Positions 1 to 7,885 of a stretch of DNA of 12,555 bases are shown here, piece after piece; within the stretch, counting starts at the first letter, position 1; each line of letters begins with the position of its first letter. The notes below the pieces were generated by a model. That model ran no database searches and was not told the DNA's origin. It saw nothing but the letters and a program-made list of their open reading frames with translations. This DNA is from Ruminococcaceae bacterium UBA1213. GTDB lineage: Bacteria; Bacillota; Clostridia; Oscillospirales; Acutalibacteraceae. Both the position numbers and the translations under genes were made by a program. Location: assembly GCA_002309275.1 (NCBI GenBank), contig DBXL01000015.1, forward strand, positions 1 to 12,555, read 5' to 3'.

Positions 1-3000
1 CAGGCTGCCGAATTTGACTATGCAGGCACTCAGGCTTGCCGTGCATTGAAAGAGGAAGGTCTTGAAGTTATTCTCGTAAACTCCAACCCCGCCACCATTA
101 TGACGGACAAGGCAATGGCTGATGAAGTTTATATTGAGCCTCTTACCCTCAAAACCGTTAAGAGAATCATTGAAAAAGAAAAGCCCGATGCCATTCTTTC
201 CACTCTCGGCGGACAGACAGGTTTAACTCTCTCCATGCAGCTTGCAAAAGAGGGCTTTCTTAAAAAGCACAATGTAAAACTTCTCGGTGCAAAACCCGAT
301 ACCATCGACAAAGCCGAAGACAGACAGATGTTCAAAGATACAATGGAATCCATAGGACAGCCTGTCATTCCGTCAACGGTTGTCAATGACGTGCAGTCGG
401 CTGTTGAGTTTGCCAATGAAATAGGCTATCCTGTTATTATCCGCCCTGCATTCACTCTCGGCGGTACAGGCGGCGGTATTGTTAACAATGAAGATGAACT
501 CCGTGAAATTACCGCAAACGGACTTGCACTTTCACCTATTACTCAGGTACTTGTTGAAAAGTGTATTTCAGGCTGGAAGGAAATCGAATTTGAAGTAGTT
601 CGTGACAAGCTCGGCAATGCCATTACCGTATGTTCAATGGAAAACGTTGACCCCGTAGGCGTTCATACAGGTGATAGTATCGTTGTTGCACCTGCCATCA
701 CTCTTGCTGATAAAGAATATCAAATGCTCCGTTCCGCTGCTCTTGATATAGTAAGGGCTTTGGGTGTAGAGGGCGGTTGTAACTGTCAGTTTGCATTGGA
801 GCCTGAAAGCTTCAAATATGCCGTTATCGAGGTAAATCCCCGTGTATCACGTTCATCAGCCCTTGCTTCAAAGGCAACAGGTTATCCCATTGCAAAAGTA
901 GCCGCTAAACTTGCAATCGGCTATACTCTTGATGAAATCAAAAATGCCGTTACAGGCACAACTTATGCTTGTTTCGAGCCTACAATAGATTATATCGTAG
1001 TAAAATTCCCGAAGTGGCCTTTTGATAAATTTGTATATGCCAAGAGAACTCTCGGCACTCAGATGAAAGCGACAGGCGAAGTTATGTCCATTGCACCGTC
1101 GTTTGAGCAGGCTATGATGAAAGCCGTAAGAGGTGCGGAAATCAGACATGACACACTTTCTTCCGAAAAGTTTGAAAACATGAGTGACAGCGAAATCCAT
1201 GATAAACTCTATGTATGCGATGATGAAAGAATATTCTGTATCTATGAAGCCCTCAAAAGAGGAATTTCTGTTGATGAAATTCATCAGATAACCATGATGG
1301 ACGAATGGTTCTTATATAAATTCCTGAATCTTGCCAACTGTGAAAAAGAGCTTGCAAATTCAAAATTGACAGAAGAACTTTACAAAAAAGCGAAACTGTA
1401 CGGTTTCCTTGACAGAACGATTGAAAAATTGACGGGCTGTAAAGTGGAAAATCCGATGATACCCGTATATAAAATGGTTGATACCTGTGCGGCAGAGTTC
1501 AAGGCTGAAACACCTTATTTCTATTCTACATTTGATAAGGACAATGAGGCAACAGCATTTATTGAAGAACAGAATTCAGACCGCAAGACAATTATTGTAT
1601 TTGGTTCAGGTCCTATCAGAATTGGTCAGGGTATCGAATTTGACTATGCATCAGTACATTGTGTATGGGCTTTGAAACAGGCTGGCTATGATGTAGTCAT
1701 TGTCAACAACAACCCCGAAACCGTTTCAACGGACTTCGACACAGCCGACAGACTGTATTTTGAACCCCTTACCAATGAAGATGTCATGGGCATTATTGCA
1801 ACAGAAAAGCCTTATGGCGTAGTAGTTGCATTCGGCGGTCAGACGGCTATTAAATTGACAAAATTCCTCAGTCAGCAGGGAGTCAACATTCTCGGCACAT
1901 CTGCCGACAGTATCGACATGGCGGAGGACAGAGAACGTTTTGATGAACTGCTTGAACTCCACCATGTAAAACGCCCCGAAGGCTTTACAGTTATGACAAC
2001 TGCCGAAGCCCTTGAAGTAGCAGAAAGAATCGGCTATCCCGTATTGCTCCGCCCGTCTTATGTGCTTGGCGGTCAGAATATGATAATTGCCTTTAATGAA
2101 GAAGACGTTAAAGAATACATGGCTATTATTCTGGCACAGGATATTGAAAACCCGATTCTGATAGATAAATATCTTTCCGGTACAGAACTCGAAGTTGACG
2201 CAATTTGTGACGGTGAAGATATTCTCATACCCGGTATCATGCAGCACGTTGAAAGAGCCGGTATTCACTCCGGTGACTCTATCGCTGTATATCCTGCATG
2301 GAATATCAGTGACGAAATGACGGCAAACATTGTTGAAACTTCCAAAAATCTTGCCGTTTCACTGAAAACACAGGGACTTGTCAATATACAGTATCTCATT
2401 TATGAAGGCAAGCTGTATGTAATCGAAGTGAATCCCCGTTCATCAAGAACAATTCCATATATCAGTAAAGTAACAGGCGTGCCTATGGTAGATTTGGCAA
2501 CAAGAGCTATGCTCGGCGAAAAGCTGAAAGATATGGGTTATGGTACAGGCTTGTATAAGCGTTCACCGTATGTTGCTGTAAAAGTGCCTGTATTCTCCTT
2601 TGAAAAGCTTATCAACGTAGATAACCAGCTTGGTCCCGAAATGAAATCGACAGGCGAAGTTCTGGGTATTGCCAACACTCTCGAAGAAGCACTTTACAAA
2701 GGTTTGATTGCAGCAGGCTATAAAATGACAAAACAGGGCGGTGTATTCATCACTGTAAGAAATCCCGATAAGAGCGAAATAGGCGATATTGCAAAGAAAT
2801 ATGATGAACTCGGCTTTACGCTCTATGCAACAAAGGGTACTGCCCAGACGCTCAGAAATTACGGTCTTGATGTCATAGAAGTTGACAAGATACATGAAAA
2901 CAGCAAGGAAAATACCCTTACTCTTATTGAGAGCGGTAAAATCAACTATGTCATTTCAACGTCATCAAAGGGCAGAATTCCTACCCGTGACAGCGTTAAA

Positions 3001-3981
3001 ATAAGAAGAAAGACTGTTGAAAGAAATATTCCCTGTCTTACTTCCATCGATACAGCCAATGCATTGGCAGACTCTCTCAAGAGTAAGTATTCCGAATACA
3101 GCACAGAACTTGTCAATATCAATGACATGAGAACGGAAAAAGTGAAACTCAAATTCACAAAAATGCAGGGCTGTGGAAATGACTATATTTATTTCAACTG
3201 CTTTGACCAGAAAATCAATAATCCCGAAGGATTGAGTGTCAGATTTGCCGACAGACGTTACGGCATCGGCGGTGACGGTGTTATTTTGATATGTCCGTCA
3301 GACGTTGCAGACGCTAAAATGAAGATGTATAACCTTGACGGCAGTGAAGGCAAAATGTGCGGTAACGGTATCCGCTGTGTAGGCAAGTATCTGTTTGACC
3401 ATAACATGGTAACAGGCAATACCATTACAGTGGAAACTCTCAGCGGTATAAAAACTCTGAATGCATACAGACATGATGGAGTGGTAGATGTATTGAGAGT
3501 TGACATGGGAAAAGCTATTCTTGCCGCTTCAGAAATTCCTGTTGCCATCAACAAGCCCAGAGTTATCAATGAACCCGTTACAATAGGCGGAGTAGAATAC
3601 AATATCACCTGTGTATCAATGGGCAATCCCCACAGCGTTGTATTCTGCAACAATGTTGAAAAGATAGACCTTGAAAAAATAGGACCTCTCTTTGAAAACA
3701 GTGAACTGTTCCCTGAAAGAGTGAATGCAGAGTTTGTGAAAGTCATTGATGAACATACGATTGAAATGCGTGTATGGGAGCGTGGCAGCGGTGAAACATG
3801 GGCTTGCGGTACAGGTGCTTGTGCGGTAGCGGTTGCAGCCGTTGAAAACGGTCTTTGCAAGAAGAATGAACCCATTACAGTAAAACTCAAGGGCGGTAAT
3901 TTGATTATCGAATATACAGATGATACAGTATATCTTACAGGACGTGCGGAAACAGTATTTGAAGGAGAAATCGAGTTATGA
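1..3981 (+). CDS. carB-dapF: Carbamoyl-phosphate synthase large subunit fused to diaminopimelate epimerase (5' partial)
   Basis: The reading frame is open from base 1 and ends with TGA at 3979-3981. The true start lies upstream: the first residues (QAAEFDYAGTQAC) align with about residue 22 of E. coli CarB, so roughly 21 residues are missing and the whole protein would be about 1,347 residues. CarB turns bicarbonate, ammonia and 2 ATP into carbamoyl phosphate for pyrimidine and arginine synthesis. Both ATP-grasp halves are visible. The second begins near 1585 with GSGPIRIGQGIEFDY, and the C-terminal MGS-type allosteric domain spans about 2736-3090. CarB homology ends at VNINDMR (to about 3132). 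After about three residues a complete DapF module starts, with no stop codon and no frame change. DapF interconverts LL- and meso-diaminopimelate. CarB is normally about 1,070 residues and separate, so the fusion is the odd feature. The domain calls are secure; whether the protein is later cleaved cannot be seen. Confidence 0.93.
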   Translation, partial: QAAEFDYAGTQACRALKEEGLEVILVNSNPATIMTDKAMADEVYIEPLTLKTVKRIIEKEKPDAILSTLGGQTGLTLSMQLAKEGFLKKHNVKLLGAKPDTIDKAEDRQMFKDTMESIGQPVIPSTVVNDVQSAVEFANEIGYPVIIRPAFTLGGTGGGIVNNEDELREITANGLALSPITQVLVEKCISGWKEIEFEVVRDKLGNAITVCSMENVDPVGVHTGDSIVVAPAITLADKEYQMLRSAALDIVRALGVEGGCNCQFALEPESFKYAVIEVNPRVSRSSALASKATGYPIAKVAAKLAIGYTLDEIKNAVTGTTYACFEPTIDYIVVKFPKWPFDKFVYAKRTLGTQMKATGEVMSIAPSFEQAMMKAVRGAEIRHDTLSSEKFENMSDSEIHDKLYVCDDERIFCIYEALKRGISVDEIHQITMMDEWFLYKFLNLANCEKELANSKLTEELYKKAKLYGFLDRTIEKLTGCKVENPMIPVYKMVDTCAAEFKAETPYFYSTFDKDNEATAFIEEQNSDRKTIIVFGSGPIRIGQGIEFDYASVHCVWALKQAGYDVVIVNNNPETVSTDFDTADRLYFEPLTNEDVMGIIATEKPYGVVVAFGGQTAIKLTKFLSQQGVNILGTSADSIDMAEDRERFDELLELHHVKRPEGFTVMTTAEALEVAERIGYPVLLRPSYVLGGQNMIIAFNEEDVKEYMAIILAQDIENPILIDKYLSGTELEVDAICDGEDILIPGIMQHVERAGIHSGDSIAVYPAWNISDEMTANIVETSKNLAVSLKTQGLVNIQYLIYEGKLYVIEVNPRSSRTIPYISKVTGVPMVDLATRAMLGEKLKDMGYGTGLYKRSPYVAVKVPVFSFEKLINVDNQLGPEMKSTGEVLGIANTLEEALYKGLIAAGYKMTKQGGVFITVRNPDKSEIGDIAKKYDELGFTLYATKGTAQTLRNYGLDVIEVDKIHENSKENTLTLIESGKINYVISTSSKGRIPTRDSVKIRRKTVERNIPCLTSIDTANALADSLKSKYSEYSTELVNINDMRTEKVKLKFTKMQGCGNDYIYFNCFDQKINNPEGLSVRFADRRYGIGGDGVILICPSDVADAKMKMYNLDGSEGKMCGNGIRCVGKYLFDHNMVTGNTITVETLSGIKTLNAYRHDGVVDVLRVDMGKAILAASEIPVAINKPRVINEPVTIGGVEYNITCVSMGNPHSVVFCNNVEKIDLEKIGPLFENSELFPERVNAEFVKVIDEHTIEMRVWERGSGETWACGTGACAVAVAAVENGLCKKNEPITVKLKGGNLIIEYTDDTVYLTGRAETVFEGEIEL
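3142..3978 (+). other. dapF: DapF (diaminopimelate epimerase) module inside the CarB-DapF frame
   Basis: This segment encodes about 279 residues, the usual full length of DapF, starting VKLKFTKMQGCGNDY. Both catalytic cysteines of the family are present: the one in KMCGNGIRC (codon 3358-3360) and the one in GSGETWACGTGAC (codon 3805-3807). The NPHSVVF and ERGSGE motifs are also intact, so the module should be active. Candidate internal starts are ATG 3127, GTG 3142 and ATG 3163. None has a convincing Shine-Dalgarno sequence at a good distance, which favours translation as part of the fusion. Separate production of DapF by weak internal initiation at GTG 3142 cannot be excluded. Confidence 0.85.
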
Positions 3982-5579
3982 CAAGAAAGTATATTTTCGT
4001 GACAGGCGGTGTTGTATCGGGACTTGGCAAAGGCATAACTGCCGCCTCTCTCGGAAGACTTTTGAAAGCCAGAGGCTTGAAAGTAGCTGCACAAAAGCTT
4101 GATCCATATATCAACGTAGATCCGGGAACAATGAGTCCGTATCAGCACGGTGAAGTGTATGTTACAGAAGACGGTGCCGAAACAGACCTTGATTTAGGTC
4201 ACTATGAGAGATTCATTGATGAAAACCTGAATAAATACTCCAACCTCACAACAGGAAGAGTATATTCCAATGTACTTGAAAAAGAACGTAAAGGTGATTA
4301 TCTCGGAGAAACCGTGCAGGTTATACCGCATATTACAAATGAAATCAAAAATTTCATCTATTCTCTCGGAAATGAATCGGGTGCAGATGTCGTTATCACA
4401 GAAATAGGCGGAACTGTCGGAGATATAGAAAGCCAGCCTTTTTTGGAGGCTATCAGACAGGTATCCGTTGAAGTCGGAAAAGAAAACAGCCTTTTTGTAC
4501 ACGTTTGTTTAGTACCGTATATCAAGGGCAGTGAGGAGCATAAATCCAAGCCTGCCCAGCACTCTGCAAAAGAACTGCGTTCACTTGGTATCAATCCCGA
4601 TATAATGGTGCTTCGCTGTGATGAACCGCTGGAACAGAGCATTTTCAAGAAAATTGCGATGTTCTGCAACGTAAAGCCCGACTGCGTGATTGAAAACATG
4701 ACGATACCTGTACTTTATCAGGCACCGCTCATGCTTGAAAAGGCAAATTTCAGTGACATAGTATGCAGAGAACTGAAAATAGATGCACCAAAGCCGGACA
4801 TGAGCGAATGGCATGAAATGCTTGAGAGAATAAACTCCCGTGACAAGCATGTAAAAATTGCCCTTTGCGGAAAATATGTACAGCTGCATGACGCCTATTT
4901 GTCCGTTGCAGAGGCTCTGCACCATGCAGGCTATGAAAACAAGGCATTTGTTGAAATAGAGTGGGTTGACACGGAGCTTATCACACAATACACTGTTGAA
5001 GAAATGCTTGGAAATGCTGACGGCATACTTGTACCGGGCGGATTCGGCAACAGAGGTACAGAGGGTAAAATCATCGCTGCACAGTATGCAAGAGAACATA
5101 ATATTCCATATTTGGGCATATGTCTTGGAATGCAGACGGCAGTGATAGAGTATGCAAGAAATGTTTTAGGCTTTAAAGATGCCAACTCCGGTGAGTTTGA
5201 CGAAATAAGCGAGCATAAAGTAATTGATTTAATGCCCGACCAGAAAGGCGTAGTGGAAAAAGGCGGTACAATGCGTTTAGGTGCATACCCGTGTAAAATC
5301 CGCAAAAATACCATTATGGAAAGAGCTTACGGAGTGCCCGAAATAAAGGAGCGTCACCGTCACCGTTTTGAGTTCAACAATACTTTCAGAACTCAGTTTG
5401 AGGAAAGGGGTATGGCTATCACAGGCACATCACCTAATGGACTTCTTGTTGAGGCGGTAGAGATACCCAGTCATAAATTCTATATAGGCGTGCAGTATCA
5501 CCCCGAATTCAAGAGCCGTCCGAACCATGCACACCCGCTTTTCCGTGAATTCGTAAAAGCCAGCATTAAAAACAATTAG
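3978..5579 (+). CDS. pyrG: CTP synthase (glutamine-hydrolysing)
   Basis: PyrG aminates UTP to CTP using ATP and glutamine, the last step of de novo pyrimidine nucleotide synthesis. The protein has 533 residues, normal for the family. The N-terminal synthetase domain has the P-loop-like GGVVSGLGKG at residues 10-19, KLDPYINVDPGTMSP, and the metal-binding Asp in ETDLDLGHYERF near residue 72. The C-terminal class I glutamine amidotransferase domain has the nucleophile Cys382 in GICLGMQ, plus His508 and Glu510 in QYHPEFKS, so the triad is complete. The ATG overlaps the upstream TGA as ATGA, and AGGAG at 3963-3967 lies about 10 bases before it. Translation is therefore probably coupled to carB-dapF. 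Grouping with carB fits a pyrimidine operon. Confidence 0.97.
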   Translation: MTRKYIFVTGGVVSGLGKGITAASLGRLLKARGLKVAAQKLDPYINVDPGTMSPYQHGEVYVTEDGAETDLDLGHYERFIDENLNKYSNLTTGRVYSNVLEKERKGDYLGETVQVIPHITNEIKNFIYSLGNESGADVVITEIGGTVGDIESQPFLEAIRQVSVEVGKENSLFVHVCLVPYIKGSEEHKSKPAQHSAKELRSLGINPDIMVLRCDEPLEQSIFKKIAMFCNVKPDCVIENMTIPVLYQAPLMLEKANFSDIVCRELKIDAPKPDMSEWHEMLERINSRDKHVKIALCGKYVQLHDAYLSVAEALHHAGYENKAFVEIEWVDTELITQYTVEEMLGNADGILVPGGFGNRGTEGKIIAAQYAREHNIPYLGICLGMQTAVIEYARNVLGFKDANSGEFDEISEHKVIDLMPDQKGVVEKGGTMRLGAYPCKIRKNTIMERAYGVPEIKERHRHRFEFNNTFRTQFEERGMAITGTSPNGLLVEAVEIPSHKFYIGVQYHPEFKSRPNHAHPLFREFVKASIKNN

Positions 5580-5587
5580 CAATGAAT

Positions 5588-5614
5588 TTGACAATGTGCA
5601 GTTATTGATACAAT
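5588..5614 (+). promoter_or_regulatory. Possible promoter for the 85-residue ORF
   Basis: TTGACA at 5588-5593 is a perfect -35 box, and TACAAT at 5609-5614 matches five of six -10 bases. The spacer is only 15 bases, below the usual 16-18, so strength is doubtful. The -35 box abuts the left arm of the inverted repeat at 5593-5625, which would then act as an operator. Readthrough from pyrG is the alternative source of transcription for the next gene. Confidence 0.3.
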
Positions 5615-5636
5615 GACTGCACATTTCTTATCAATA
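5593..5636 (+). repeat. Two overlapping perfect inverted repeats (order A-B-A'-B')
   Basis: Arm A (AATGTGCAGT, 5593-5602) pairs perfectly with A' (ACTGCACATT, 5616-5625). Arm B (TATTGATA, 5603-5610) pairs perfectly with B' (TATCAATA, 5629-5636). The arms interleave, so the hairpins exclude each other or form a pseudoknot. B' touches the Shine-Dalgarno sequence AAAGGAG (5636-5642) of the next gene. A:A' could also be a weak pyrG terminator, since TTTCTT overlaps and follows its 3' arm, or an operator dyad. Confidence 0.6.
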
Positions 5637-5651
5637 AAGGAGTGTCATAGT

Positions 5652-5909
5652 ATGCTTTGCAAAGAGCTTCCGCATATATCATGGTTTGAAAATAACAATC
5701 CCTACACGGAATGTCATTATCTTTTTCACTATATCATCATACCCGATGTCAAAGAGGAAATGATGACGGTAAAAATATGGCATGGTGAATTCTGCTATGA
5801 AAAGAGCCTTGATGAAATCACAGATGAAAGAACATTTCCAATGACCTCTGACGGAAGAAATGATATGATAGAATATATCCGTCAGGCTGATTTTGAATAT
5901 GTACAGTAG
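5652..5909 (+). CDS. Hypothetical protein, 85 residues
   Basis: I do not recognise this protein. ATG 5652 is chosen because AAAGGAG (5636-5642) sits nine bases before it. An in-frame ATG at 5613 would add 13 residues but lies inside the inverted repeats and has no ribosome site. The product is soluble-looking and acidic, with no signal peptide or membrane segment. It begins MLCKELPHISWFENNNPY, is rich in aromatic residues, and ends in FEYVQ. It lies 72 bases after pyrG and directly before a strong terminator, so it is probably the last gene of the carB-dapF-pyrG transcript or has its own weak promoter. The good ribosome site and tight fit to the terminator support a real gene. No function is assigned. 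Confidence 0.65.
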   Translation: MLCKELPHISWFENNNPYTECHYLFHYIIIPDVKEEMMTVKIWHGEFCYEKSLDEITDERTFPMTSDGRNDMIEYIRQADFEYVQ

Positions 5910-5912
5910 ATA

Positions 5913-5950
5913 AAAAAACTCTCCCTGCTTTGCGGTAGGGAGAGTTTTTT
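5913..5950. terminator. Strong bidirectional intrinsic terminator
   Basis: A 14-base perfect inverted repeat (5913-5926 and 5937-5950) with core ACTCTCCCT/AGGGAGAGT has six A on one flank and six T on the other. It therefore ends transcription in both directions, for the plus-strand 85-residue ORF and for the convergent minus-strand lipoprotein gene, whose TGA begins in the last T of the repeat. Confidence 0.93.
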
Positions 5951-6432
5951 CACTCGAATTTGATTTTTATACGATTATTGGAAAGAGATTTGATATTTCC
6001 GTTTTCGTCTGTAAAGAATTTGCATACAGGCTCACTTTTGAGCGTGAACATATATAAGTCACTTTGCTTTGAAAGAAATTTGACATTATCCTGTTTTAAA
6101 GCTGAAAGTGCATGGATTATTTGATTGAAAACGCAGTTTTTCGAAAAATCAAAATGACTGCTTTTGCATATCAGCTTTCCGAGTGAAACGTACTGTTCAT
6201 TTTCGGACCTGCCGAAAGTCATATTTTTTAAGCTTTCGGGAGAGGAAAATGTCACAGATGATGTTGTATCATTCACATAGGATATATGGCATTTATATTC
6301 TATGTTATCAATGGTGACAACTGTATTGTCCTCAACAGAAACACGTATTTCCGGTATTTTTACACTTTCACTGCATGATGTGCAGAATACTGTTATCATT
6401 GCAATCAGGCAGACGAGAATTATTTTTTTCAA
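5950..6432 (-). CDS. Small putative lipoprotein of unknown function
   Basis: The product has 160 residues. It starts MKKIILVCLIAMITVFCTSC, a lysine-containing n-region, a hydrophobic stretch and a likely lipidated Cys20 (TSC; Cys17 is a less likely alternative). It should thus be anchored to the outer face of the membrane. The mature part alternates short polar and hydrophobic stretches (IDNIEYKCHI, VTFSSPESLKN, YMFTLKSEPVCKFF, NGNIKSL), suggesting a mostly beta fold. A LolA-like shape is possible but only a guess. The start codon is TTG at 6432-6430; an in-frame TAA lies 24 bases upstream and no ATG or GTG intervenes. GGGGGA, about eight bases before TTG, is the likely ribosome site. It follows the glycosyltransferase gene by 61 bases on the same strand and probably shares its transcript. 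Confidence 0.75.
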   Translation of the reverse strand: MKKIILVCLIAMITVFCTSCSESVKIPEIRVSVEDNTVVTIDNIEYKCHISYVNDTTSSVTFSSPESLKNMTFGRSENEQYVSLGKLICKSSHFDFSKNCVFNQIIHALSALKQDNVKFLSKQSDLYMFTLKSEPVCKFFTDENGNIKSLSNNRIKIKFE

Positions 6433-6440
6433 AGCAGATT

Positions 6441-6480
6441 CCCCCGACAGTTTTTATAATGCTTATGCACTGAACGGGGG
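6441..6480 (-). promoter_or_regulatory. Hairpin covering the ribosome site of the lipoprotein gene
   Basis: In the minus-strand RNA, CCCCCG (6480-6475) pairs with CGGGGG (6446-6441), and CAGT pairs with ACTG inside it across a one-against-two-base bulge. The loop is about 17 bases. The 3' arm is the G-rich putative Shine-Dalgarno sequence eight bases before the TTG start. No run of T follows, so it is not an intrinsic terminator. Control of translation is the simplest reading. Confidence 0.5.
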
Positions 6481-6493
6481 AAAAATGCAGAGA

Positions 6494-7885
6494 TTATTTT
6501 TTTCTTTTGGCAGCCATCGACTTGTATATTTTTTTCTGAACGGCTTTTCCTGCAGGATAGGACAATACACCGGCTGTAACGCCTATGATCCATGTAAATT
6601 TCCAGCTTACGAAAATTCCAAAAAGTACAATGAGAATTGCGGCAATTATCCAGTAGATGATATTGAATTTACCGCTTGCCTTGTTCACTTCCTTCAAAAA
6701 GTCATAGCCGTTGGAAGTGTGGGGAGCATTTTCAATAAATTCCGCTGCCCCTGCCGTTCCTGAGCATGAGCGGAAATCTTTACTGCAATCATCAGCGGAT
6801 TTTGCATAATTTTTGTTGTCGAGGATAGTCTGAACGGCATTTTTTATGCCTTCTGCACTGTCGTCATCAAGCATAACGCCTGCACCGATTTCTTTTGCAC
6901 GTCTTGCAACGGCATATTGTTCGCCTGTCTGGGGATAGAGTACCATAGGCGTAGCCATATACAGACTTTCCGAAACGCTGTTCATTCCGCAATGGGTGAT
7001 AAAAGCGTCAGCTTTTGAAAGAATATCCAGCTGGTCAACATAGTGGAATACTTTTATATTTTCGGGAAGTTCTCCAAGGGATTCGGGCTTTGTTGCATTT
7101 CCGCATGAGATGATAACATCAACATTCATATCTTTGAGAGCGGATATGCATTTTTTATAGAAATCGGGCTTTTCATTGATGACCGTACCCATTGAGATAT
7201 ATACAAGAGGGCGGTCTTTTTTCTTGTCGGGGAGGACTTTTGAGAATACAGACGGACCTACAAATTTATAGTGGTCTGAAAAGCTCTCCGAATAGGGCTG
7301 GAAATTTGCCGAAGTATATACAATGGAATCTGTATTATTGTCATTCTGCACAAGAGAGAGGGTGTTTTTGACATGATAGCCGTAGGGTTCAAGGGTTTTG
7401 AGTTCCTTTGAAATTTTGGATAAGCCAAATATCATGTCTGCAAGCTCGGCAGAAGATTTTTTCATATACTGAGAGGACATCTGATTGAAAGCGAATGTGC
7501 TTGTGGAAACAACCATGGGAACATTGAATTTCCATGCATTGAGCTTTCCCCAGAAGCACACGGAATCCGTATAGACAACATCAGGCTTGAAAGATTTAAA
7601 TTCGCCGTCAAGGAAATCGTTCATTTTGAGAGTAATGCGAATATCCTGCAAACTCATTTCCGTCTGAGAAACATTTTTTATTTTTTCTTGTTCCTTTTCG
7701 GAGAGTTCGGGCAGAAATTTACTGCACGATACAAACTCCGCACCTGTTTTGTCAATTTTCTCTTTGAACTCGTCAAAAGAGTAAAAACGCACTTTATTTC
7801 CACGCTTTACAAGCTCTGACGCAACAGGGAGCATGGGATTTGTGTGACCGTGAGCGGGAATGCAGAAAAATGCGATATTTTTCAT
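6494..7885 (-). CDS. Family-1 (MGT/YjiC-like) glycosyltransferase with C-terminal membrane anchor
   Basis: This is a GT-B glycosyltransferase of 463 residues, expected to move a sugar from an NDP-sugar (usually UDP-linked) to a small or lipid acceptor. The N-terminal acceptor domain starts with FCIPAHGHTNP, the YjiC/MGT-type motif; His14 is the likely catalytic base. The C-terminal donor domain has VYISMGTV (about 228-235) and HCGMNSVSESLYMATPMV from 298, then P318 and GEQ at 321-323, the donor-binding signature. After about residue 390 there is an extension absent from soluble YjiC-type enzymes. It has two hydrophobic segments (about 408-427 and 431-445), then a basic tail ending KRKK, so the enzyme is probably tied to the membrane. 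Its ATG overlaps the AbrB-like stop as ATGA, giving translational coupling. The acceptor is unknown; a membrane glycolipid or envelope polymer is a reasonable guess. Confidence 0.9.
   Translation of the reverse strand: MKNIAFFCIPAHGHTNPMLPVASELVKRGNKVRFYSFDEFKEKIDKTGAEFVSCSKFLPELSEKEQEKIKNVSQTEMSLQDIRITLKMNDFLDGEFKSFKPDVVYTDSVCFWGKLNAWKFNVPMVVSTSTFAFNQMSSQYMKKSSAELADMIFGLSKISKELKTLEPYGYHVKNTLSLVQNDNNTDSIVYTSANFQPYSESFSDHYKFVGPSVFSKVLPDKKKDRPLVYISMGTVINEKPDFYKKCISALKDMNVDVIISCGNATKPESLGELPENIKVFHYVDQLDILSKADAFITHCGMNSVSESLYMATPMVLYPQTGEQYAVARRAKEIGAGVMLDDDSAEGIKNAVQTILDNKNYAKSADDCSKDFRSCSGTAGAAEFIENAPHTSNGYDFLKEVNKASGKFNIIYWIIAAILIVLFGIFVSWKFTWIIGVTAGVLSYPAGKAVQKKIYKSMAAKRKK

Noticed and set aside
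1726..2268. Minus-strand open frame opposite carB (180 codons)
   Set aside because: Shadow frame of the second ATP-grasp half of CarB; no independent evidence.
3258..4148. Long minus-strand open frame (296 codons) opposite dapF and pyrG
   Set aside because: It lies wholly opposite conserved coding sequence with intact catalytic motifs and has no recognisable protein features; it is a shadow of the plus-strand genes.
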